A stretch of DNA of 64,000 bases, taken from positions 62,001 through 126,000 of the forward strand of contig NZ_WVHL01000003.1 of assembly GCF_009861525.1 (NCBI RefSeq), written 5' to 3'. Below the pieces are notes generated by a model. It was given only the letters and a program-made list of their open reading frames with translations. It was not told the DNA's origin and did no database searches. Numbering within the stretch: the first letter of the stretch is position 1; each line of letters begins with the position of its first letter. Origin of the DNA: Pseudomonas sp. LD120. GTDB lineage: Bacteria; Pseudomonadota; Gammaproteobacteria; Pseudomonadales; Pseudomonadaceae. Positions 58,436-64,000 of the stretch are shown here, one piece after another. Both the position numbers and the translations under genes were made by a program.

Positions 58436-59812
58436 ATGTCCTTTACCCGTCGACAAATACTCGGTGGTCTGGCCGGTCTGGTAGTGGTGGGCGTGGGAGC
58501 GGGCGGCGCCTCGCGTTACTGGCTGGGGAAAATGGCCGACGCCGAAGCGGGCCACGACTACGAGCTGATCGCCGCGCCGCTGGACGTGGAACTGGTGCCA
58601 GGGCACAAGACCGAAGCCTGGGCCTTTGGCCCTTCGGCGCCTGGCACTGAACTGCGGGTGCGCCAGGGCGAGTGGTTGCGAGTGCGCTTCATCAACCACC
58701 TGCCGGTGGCCACCACCATCCACTGGCATGGCATCCGCCTGCCGCTGGAAATGGACGGCGTGCCTTACGTTTCGCAACTGCCGGTATTGCCCGGCGAATA
58801 CTTCGACTACAAGTTCCGCGTGCCGGATGCCGGCAGCTACTGGTATCACCCTCACGTGAGCAGTAGCGAAGAGCTGGGGCGTGGTCTGGTGGGGCCGCTG
58901 ATCATCGAGGAGCGCGAGCCTACCGGCTTCAAGTACGAGCGCACCCTGAGCCTGAAGAACTGGCACGTGGATGAAGAGGGCGCCTACATGCCGTTCAGCG
59001 TTGCCCGGGAAGCCGCGCGCGGTGGCACCGCCGGGCGCCTGTCCACCATCAATGGCGTGTCCCAGGCGGTGATCGACCTGCCGGCGGGGCAGATCACCCG
59101 GGTGCGCTTGCTCAACCTCGATAACACCCTGACCTACCGCATCAACATTCCCAATGTCGAAGCGCAGATCTACGCGCTGGATGGCAACCCCATCGAGCCG
59201 CGCCCCTTGGGCAAGGAATACTGGCTGGGACCGGGCATGCGCATTTGCCTGGCGATCAAGGCCCCGCCGGCGGGAGAGGAGCTGTCGTTGCGCAATGGCC
59301 CGGTACGCCTGGGCACCTTACGTTCGGTGGCCAACAGCGATGCGCCCACCGCCTGGCCGCCAGCGTTGCCGGCCAACCCGGTGGCCGAGCCTGATCTCGA
59401 CAACGCTGAGAAGCTCAACTTCAATTTCGAATGGGTTGGTTCGGTCTCGGTGAACGTGGACAATGGCAAACCGCCGAGCCTGTGGCAGATCAACGGCCAG
59501 GCTTGGGACATCACCGACAAGACCTGCGCCGACCGGCCGATTGCCACCTTGAAACAGGGCAAGAGCTACATTTTCGAATTGAAGAACATGACTCAGTACC
59601 AACACCCGATCCACTTGCACGGCATGAGCTTCAAAGTCATCGCCTCGAATCGCAAGAAGATCACGCCCTACTTCACCGACACCTACCTGCTGGGCAAAAA
59701 CGAGCGTGCCCGCGTGGCGCTGGTGGCGGATAACCCCGGGGTCTGGATGTTCCACTGCCACGTGATCGATCACATGGAAACCGGGCTGATGGCCGCTATC
59801 GAGGTGGTGTGA
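58436..59812 (+). CDS. Multicopper oxidase with Tat signal
   Basis: The 458-residue protein opens with a twin-arginine signal (FTRRQILGGLAG) and carries the four copper-binding stretches TIHWHGIRL, YWYHPHVSS, HPIHLHGMSF and HCHVIDHMETGLMAAIEV. Such enzymes oxidise phenols, metals such as Cu(I), or other substrates in the periplasm. The last Met of the type-1 site (METGLM) is present. Its TGA overlaps tadA. The substrate is unknown. Confidence 0.93.
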   Translation: MSFTRRQILGGLAGLVVVGVGAGGASRYWLGKMADAEAGHDYELIAAPLDVELVPGHKTEAWAFGPSAPGTELRVRQGEWLRVRFINHLPVATTIHWHGIRLPLEMDGVPYVSQLPVLPGEYFDYKFRVPDAGSYWYHPHVSSSEELGRGLVGPLIIEEREPTGFKYERTLSLKNWHVDEEGAYMPFSVAREAARGGTAGRLSTINGVSQAVIDLPAGQITRVRLLNLDNTLTYRINIPNVEAQIYALDGNPIEPRPLGKEYWLGPGMRICLAIKAPPAGEELSLRNGPVRLGTLRSVANSDAPTAWPPALPANPVAEPDLDNAEKLNFNFEWVGSVSVNVDNGKPPSLWQINGQAWDITDKTCADRPIATLKQGKSYIFELKNMTQYQHPIHLHGMSFKVIASNRKKITPYFTDTYLLGKNERARVALVADNPGVWMFHCHVIDHMETGLMAAIEVV

Positions 59813-60300
59813 TGCGGCAGATTCGCCCGGCGCCGATCATCGACCGCAGTCGTGACCAGGACTTCATGCGCGAGGCCCTGGCCCTGGCCACCCAAGGCGC
59901 AGCCCTGGGGGAAGTGCCGGTGGGCGCGGTGCTGGTGCTGGACGGCCAGATCATCGGCCGTGGCTACAACTGCCCGATCAGCGGCAGCGACCCCAGTGCC
60001 CACGCCGAGATGGTGGCGATCCGCGCGGCGGCCCAGGCAGTGAACAACTATCGCCTGCCCGGCAGCACCCTGTACGTAACCCTGGAACCTTGCAGCATGT
60101 GCGCCGGCCTGATTGTCCATTCGCGCATTGCCCGCGTGGTGTACGGCGCCCTGGAGCCCAAGGCCGGCATCGTGCAGAGCCAGGGCCAGTTCTTCACCCA
60201 GGGGTTTCTCAATCATCGGGTGCTGTACGAAGGCGGGGTGCTGGCCGAAGCGTGCGGTGCGGTGTTGAGCGAGTTCTTCAAGGCGCGCCGAGCGCGCTGA
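59812..60300 (+). CDS. tadA: tRNA-specific adenosine deaminase TadA
   Basis: ATG 59812 overlaps the oxidase stop (TGATG) and gives 162 residues. Zinc and catalytic motifs HAEMVAIRAA and PCSMCAGLIVHSRI are present. TadA converts A34 to inosine in tRNA-Arg(ACG). A GTG three bases upstream is possible but less likely. Confidence 0.96.
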   Translation: MRQIRPAPIIDRSRDQDFMREALALATQGAALGEVPVGAVLVLDGQIIGRGYNCPISGSDPSAHAEMVAIRAAAQAVNNYRLPGSTLYVTLEPCSMCAGLIVHSRIARVVYGALEPKAGIVQSQGQFFTQGFLNHRVLYEGGVLAEACGAVLSEFFKARRAR

Positions 60301-60317
60301 TCTCAAACCGGTTCGCG

Positions 60318-60432
60318 GCTTTCGCGAGCAAGCTCGCTCCTGCAAAAACACGGAGCCGGCTTGCCGGCAAACCGCCCCTTGAGCCCTACGCCGCTCTGGC
60401 GCAAGCCTTCGCTGGCAAGCCAGCTGCAGGGG
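60318..60432. repeat. Cluster of three REP elements of different classes
   Basis: Within 115 bp there are GCGAGCAAGCTCGCTCCTGC (about 60324-60344), GGAGCCGGCTTGCCGGCAAA (about 60353-60372) and TTCGCTGGCAAGCCAGCTGC (about 60408-60427). They fill the gap between convergent tadA and cmoB. Confidence 0.8.
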
Positions 60433-60441
60433 AGGGCGGCG

Positions 60442-61398
60442 CTATTTACTGGCGACAATCACTGCGCGCATCGGCGCCGGCAGACCCTCGATGGTCTTGC
60501 TGTGATCGTTGGGGTCGAGGAAGTCGCTCAGGGACTGGTACTTCATCCACTCGGTACCGCGTTGTTCCTCGACGCTGGTCACGCTGACATCCACGCAACG
60601 CACGTTGCTGAACCCGGCGCGCCGCAGCCACAGTTCCAGGGCCGGCACCGAGGGCAGGAACCACACGTTGCGCATCTGCGCATAACGGTCTTCGGGCACC
60701 AGCACCTGATGCTGATCGCCTTCCACCACCAGGGTTTCCAGTACCAGTTCGCCGCCCTTGACCAGGCAGTCCTTGAGCGCCAGCAGATGCTCGATGGGCG
60801 AACGGCGGTGGTAGAACACCCCCATGGAAAACACCGTGTCGAAGCCTTCCAGGTTGGCCGGCAGGTCTTCGAAGGGGAATGGCAGGTGCCACACCGAGGG
60901 CTCCGACAGGTAGCGCTGCACCGCCTGGAACTGGCAGAAGAACAGCCAGTTGGGGTCCACGCCGATCACGCTGTGGGCGCCGGCGCCGAGCATGCGCCAC
61001 ATGTAGTAGCCATTGCCGCAGCCGACATCGAGGATGCGTTTGCCTTCAAGGTTCAGGTGCGGGGCGACCCGCGACCATTTCCAGTCCGAACGCCATTCGG
61101 TATCCACGTGCACGCCGAACAGGTCGAACGGGCCTTTGCGCCACGGTGACAGGCCCATCAGTGCGGTACGCATCTGCGCCCGGGTGGCGTCGTCGCAGTC
61201 GGTGTCCAGGCGCAGGCCGTTGATCAGGTCGACGTCGCTGGGCTGGATGTTCGGCAATGCGTCGAGGGCGCTCTGCCAGCGCTCCAGGTCGCCATGGCCC
61301 TTTTCCATCTTGGCGTCGAGCTGGGCTTGCAGGCCGTTGGCCCATTCGGCCAGGGGCGTGCCCGCCAGACGGCGAGCGAGGGGGGACAGATCAATCAT
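60442..61398 (-). CDS. cmoB: tRNA U34 carboxymethyltransferase CmoB
   Basis: The 318-residue protein has a SAM-binding Rossmann fold ([19 protein letters not shown]) and the family stretch [23 protein letters not shown]. It uses carboxy-SAM made by CmoA to form cmo5U34 in tRNAs. Its ATG overlaps the cmoA stop by four bases. Confidence 0.96.
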   Translation of the reverse strand: MIDLSPLARRLAGTPLAEWANGLQAQLDAKMEKGHGDLERWQSALDALPNIQPSDVDLINGLRLDTDCDDATRAQMRTALMGLSPWRKGPFDLFGVHVDTEWRSDWKWSRVAPHLNLEGKRILDVGCGNGYYMWRMLGAGAHSVIGVDPNWLFFCQFQAVQRYLSEPSVWHLPFPFEDLPANLEGFDTVFSMGVFYHRRSPIEHLLALKDCLVKGGELVLETLVVEGDQHQVLVPEDRYAQMRNVWFLPSVPALELWLRRAGFSNVRCVDVSVTSVEEQRGTEWMKYQSLSDFLDPNDHSKTIEGLPAPMRAVIVASK

Positions 61399-62138
61399 GG
61401 CAGGGCAATCAACGAGGCAAAGTTAAGACACTGGAACCACGGCACGACTTTCGAGAACCCGGCGGCCAGCAGGCGCTCGCGGTGTTCTTCGAGGCTGTCG
61501 GGCTTCATGACGTTTTCGATGGCACTGCGCTTCTGGGCAATTTCCAGTTCGCTGTAGCCGTTGGCGCGCTTGAAGGCGATGTGCAGGTCGGTGAGCAGGG
61601 CGTGTTCCTCGGCATCGTTGAAGCGCAGCTTCTCCGAAAGGATCAGCGCACCGCCGGGCAGCAACGACTGGCGGATGCGCCCGAGCAGGGCCAGGCGCTG
61701 CTCGGGGGCGATGAACTGCAGGGTGAAGTTCAGCGCCACCACCGAGGCCGGTTGGAACTCCAGGGCCAGAATATCGGCTTCGAGCACCTGCACCGGCAGC
61801 AGCTCCTGGAACATCGAATCCTGGCCGTTGAGGTATTCCCGGCAGCGCTCGACCATGGCCGCCGAGTTGTCCACGGCGATCACCCGGCAACCGTCCGTGC
61901 GCACATGGCGGCGCAGGGCCTGGGTCACCGCGCCCAGGGATGAGCCCAGGTCATAGAGCACGCTGTTGGGCTGAGCGAACTGCGCCGCCAGCACCCCGAG
62001 GTTCTCGACAATGGTTGGGTAACCCGGCACTGAGCGCTTGATCATGTCCGGGAACACCCGCACCACATCCTCGTTGAAGGCGAAGTCGGGCACCTGGGCC
62101 AGGGGCTGGGCGAATAGGCGGTCAGGTTGTTTGCTCAC
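61395..62138 (-). CDS. cmoA: Carboxy-S-adenosylmethionine synthase CmoA
   Basis: GTG at 62138 ([19 protein letters not shown]) gives 247 residues, the usual family length, so it is preferred over longer frames. SAM fold motif [15 protein letters not shown] is present. It makes carboxy-SAM from SAM and prephenate, used by CmoB next in the operon. Confidence 0.95.
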   Translation of the reverse strand: MSKQPDRLFAQPLAQVPDFAFNEDVVRVFPDMIKRSVPGYPTIVENLGVLAAQFAQPNSVLYDLGSSLGAVTQALRRHVRTDGCRVIAVDNSAAMVERCREYLNGQDSMFQELLPVQVLEADILALEFQPASVVALNFTLQFIAPEQRLALLGRIRQSLLPGGALILSEKLRFNDAEEHALLTDLHIAFKRANGYSELEIAQKRSAIENVMKPDSLEEHRERLLAAGFSKVVPWFQCLNFASLIALP

Positions 62139-62174
62139 GGCGGTTCCAGCGATGCAGATAAAAAAGAGGGCGGC

Positions 62175-62222
62175 ATTGTAGCCGCTGCCGCAGGTTGCGA
62201 TAAGGCCCGCAGGGCCTTCAGC
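62175..62222. repeat. REP-like element, same class as at 5311
   Basis: GTAGCCGCTGCCGCAGGTTG, followed by a CCCGCAGGGCC core, resembles the element after the histidine kinase. A further REP copy (GCAGGAGCCGGCTGACCGGC) lies at about 62295-62314. Confidence 0.65.
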
Positions 62223-62322
62223 GGCTGATGGGCGACACAAGGTGGATTCGTCCTCAGGGCTCCTTCGCCCTGGCCGGCCCCTGGTGGCTTCTTGCAGGAG
62301 CCGGCTGACCGGCGCAAGTGGA

Positions 62323-62958
62323 TTAGCGTGCCCTTTGCTTGAACGCCGACGCGGCGATGCCCCACTGGCCCAGCCAGTAGAAAATGATGATCAGGTAGGG
62401 CGCGGCATCGAAGCTCACCACGAAGCGGCTGATACCGATCAGGCTGTCGGAGAAGGCAAAGCTCAGTGCCCCCAGGGCGGCCAGTAGCGCCGAGCGCTTG
62501 GGCACCTCGCTCCCCAGACGCGCCCAGGCTCGCCAGAGCATGGCGCTGATGGTCAGGGCATAGACGATCACCGGGATCAGCAGCGGGCCCAGGCCGTGAG
62601 CGATCAGAATGCTCAACAGCCCCGCACCGATGGCCAGTGCCACTGCCATCGGCAGCAGCGCCGGGCGTCGGCAGTCGCTGAGGTAAGCCTTGAGGTAGGC
62701 CAGGTGGGCCACCAGGAAGGCCCCGAGGCCGAACACGAACAGGTCCGAAGGCCAGGCCAGCAGCACGTCACCCAGCAGCGAGAACAGCAGGCCGAGGATG
62801 ATCCAGCGGCGGTAGTCCCCGGACGGCGCATCATGCAGCCAGCCCAGCAGGGCCAGCACCGGCAGCGGCTTGACCAGCAGGCAGAGCAGCGTGGCATGCA
62901 CGCTGACCCCGTAGATAAAGGTCACGGCGCCCATCAGGGCCAGAATCAGCCAGCCCAT
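62323..62958 (-). CDS. Lysoplasmalogenase-like membrane protein (YhhN family)
   Basis: The 211-residue protein has about seven to eight membrane helices and the paired acidic motifs [12 protein letters not shown] and [13 protein letters not shown] of the YhhN/TMEM86 family, known for cleaving the vinyl-ether bond of lysoplasmalogens. Whether this bacterium contains such lipids is unknown, so the physiological substrate is open. It ends in KQRAR and is one base after the inhibitor gene on the same strand. Confidence 0.88.
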   Translation of the reverse strand: MGWLILALMGAVTFIYGVSVHATLLCLLVKPLPVLALLGWLHDAPSGDYRRWIILGLLFSLLGDVLLAWPSDLFVFGLGAFLVAHLAYLKAYLSDCRRPALLPMAVALAIGAGLLSILIAHGLGPLLIPVIVYALTISAMLWRAWARLGSEVPKRSALLAALGALSFAFSDSLIGISRFVVSFDAAPYLIIIFYWLGQWGIAASAFKQRAR

Positions 62959-62959
62959 G

Positions 62960-63352
62960 TCAATTGACCGTGATCGAGCAGTCGAAGGCTTTCGCCGGGG
63001 CTTCTTCTGGTGCCCAAGGCTGTTGATAGGTCAGCAACAACCGGCCCTGGCCGCTGGCAAAGGCCTGGAAGCGCCAGGTCGACTGGCCGCCGTTGCCCAC
63101 CAGGCCGGTGTCCTCGGGGTTGCTGTAGACCTCGGGGCTGACCTTGCGCAGGATGCCGCCGGCCGAGTCCTGGATCGCCCAGCGATAGCCGGTGGTGGGG
63201 TTGCTCGGCAGGATCAGGGTCAGGGTTTGCCCGTTGTGCAGTTGCAGCGGGCATTGGTTCTGGTTTTCCACGCTGACGTTTTGCTTGGGCTGGCTGGCGC
63301 AGGCGCTCAGCAGAGTAAGGCTGAGCAGGGTAAGTAGGCGAGGTGCGGACAT
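62960..63352 (-). CDS. icp: Chagasin-type (I42) peptidase inhibitor, lipoprotein
   Basis: The 130-residue protein has a lipoprotein signal with lipobox LLSAC (Cys18). The three inhibitor loops are recognisable: NPTTGYRW, GNGGQSTWRF and YQQPW. Such proteins block cysteine peptidases of the papain type. In P. aeruginosa an icp gene also precedes the Lon-type asrA gene, which supports the call. Confidence 0.9.
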   Translation of the reverse strand: MSAPRLLTLLSLTLLSACASQPKQNVSVENQNQCPLQLHNGQTLTLILPSNPTTGYRWAIQDSAGGILRKVSPEVYSNPEDTGLVGNGGQSTWRFQAFASGQGRLLLTYQQPWAPEEAPAKAFDCSITVN

Positions 63353-63447
63353 GGGTCAGGAAGCTCCGATCATTCATGACGAACGGCGAGCATAACTGAA
63401 GATGATGGGCGGTGTGGGGGAGGGATGGAGGTTGGCGGTTATGGCGT

Positions 63448-63505
63448 GTTCGCCGGCACGCCGGTTCCTACAAGGGACAAGCTGTAGGAGTCGGCGTGTC
63501 GACGC
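63448..63505. repeat. Inverted REP pair
   Basis: GTTCGCCGGCACGCCGGTTC, then CTACA, is mirrored by TGTAGGAGTCGGCGTGTCGACG some ten bases on, a REPIN-like pair just upstream of icp and downstream of the Lon-type gene. Confidence 0.75.
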
Positions 63506-63511
63506 AGGGCG

Positions 63512-64000
63512 TTAGAACAGGACCTTGGCCACGTCGGCAAAGCGCTTGGCGAAGTGCACGGTGAGGCCTTCCTTGAGGTACTCCGGCAACTCCTCGAAGT
63601 GCCCGCGGTTGGGCTCCGGCAGGATCAGCTCAAAGATCTTCTGCCGCCGCGCCGCGATGACTTTCTCCCGCACCCCGCCAATGGGCAGTACGTGCCCGGT
63701 GAGGGTCAGTTCGCCGGTCATGGCCACGCCTTTTTTCGGTGGCTGGTTACGCGCCAGGGACAGCAATGCGCTAGCCATGGTCACCCCGGCGCTGGGGCCG
63801 TCCTTGGGGGTCGCGCCTTCCGGTACGTGCAGGTGGACGAAGGCTTCGTCGAAGAACTGGCTGTCACCGCCGAACTGCTTGAGGTGCGAGCTGACGTAGC
63901 TGTAGGCGATCTCCGCCGACTCCTTCATCACATCCCCCAGTTGCCCGGTGAGCTTGAAGCCGCGGTTGTGGGTATGAATCCGCGTGGCCTCGATGGGCAA
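63512..64000 (-). CDS. Lon-type ATP-dependent protease, C-terminal part (AsrA-like)
   Basis: The gene is cut by the window edge; 162 C-terminal residues are seen. The protease domain shows the catalytic Ser in DGPSAGVTMASALLS and Lys in GGVREKVIAARR. Pseudomonads have two Lon-type enzymes; the neighbour icp suggests the AsrA type rather than the main Lon, but the ATPase part is not visible here. Confidence 0.85.
   Translation of the reverse strand: MPIEATRIHTHNRGFKLTGQLGDVMKESAEIAYSYVSSHLKQFGGDSQFFDEAFVHLHVPEGATPKDGPSAGVTMASALLSLARNQPPKKGVAMTGELTLTGHVLPIGGVREKVIAARRQKIFELILPEPNRGHFEELPEYLKEGLTVHFAKRFADVAKVLF

Noticed and set aside
58436..59812. Laccase CueO-type copper-resistance assignment for the multicopper oxidase
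   Set aside because: No Met-rich insert and no neighbouring copper genes were seen, so only the family is named.

Overview
The window is a GC-rich chromosomal segment of a Pseudomonas, most likely a member of the P. fluorescens complex. Evidence for this is the gene order queA-tgt-yajC-secD-secF, iscRSUA-hscBA-fdx-iscX-ndk-rlmN-pilW-rodZ-ispG-hisS-yfgM-bamB-der, guaB-guaA and icp-asrA, together with many short palindromic REP/REPIN repeats of the types typical of fluorescent pseudomonads (for example around 1855, 2677-2766, 44704, 60318 and 63448). No ribosomal RNA, prophage or CRISPR array was seen.

Layout. 134-10600 is an accessory-flavoured stretch: a frameshifted LysE-type exporter with a LysR regulator, a DUF3077-type small gene behind a strongly structured leader RNA, a two-component system, a polyphosphate kinase 2, and an MFS transporter divergent from a LysR regulator. 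10758-18007 holds tRNA-Leu(CAA), the queuosine genes queA/tgt, the Sec accessory complex yajC-secD-secF, and suhB. 18253-34938 is a dense core-gene block: tRNA methylation (trmJ), cysteine synthesis (cysE), the complete Isc iron-sulfur operon under a recognisable IscR site, ndk, rlmN, pilW, rodZ, ispG, hisS, yfgM, bamB and der. 35041-36017 is a decayed insertion sequence of IS1182 type with both terminal repeats intact. 36107-48610 carries a methionine-type aminotransferase plus omega-amidase pair, leuA with a possible leader peptide, a LytM/M23 peptidase, xseA, a LysR regulator divergent from a TauE/SafE permease, and the GMP pathway (guaB, guaA).

48935-49740 is a two-gene module, a Cys-rich HicA-like small protein and an HTH protein, preceded by a perfect palindrome over a -35 box; I read it as a candidate toxin-antitoxin-like system. 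49752-58063 is a trehalose utilisation locus: TreR repressor, two mirrored TreR-type operators, trehalose EIIBC, phosphotrehalase, a LamB-family porin, a fused EIIA-HPr-EI phosphotransferase, and a small EIIB-like protein that lacks the phospho-cysteine. 58096-58240 is a 145-bp MITE-like element whose ends match those of the decayed IS at 35041. The right end (58436-64000) has a Tat-exported multicopper oxidase, tadA, cmoA-cmoB for tRNA wobble modification, a lysoplasmalogenase-like membrane protein, a chagasin-type inhibitor and the C-terminal part of a Lon-type protease cut by the window edge.

The observations I consider most worth a second look are the three-helix leader RNA plus overlapping 23-codon ORF at 2143-2337, the palindrome-controlled Cys-rich/HTH gene pair at 48887-49740, the Cys-less EIIB-like protein at 57773, and the IS/MITE pair sharing terminal repeats. 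All calls rest on reading the sequence and on knowledge of protein families; no database search was run.
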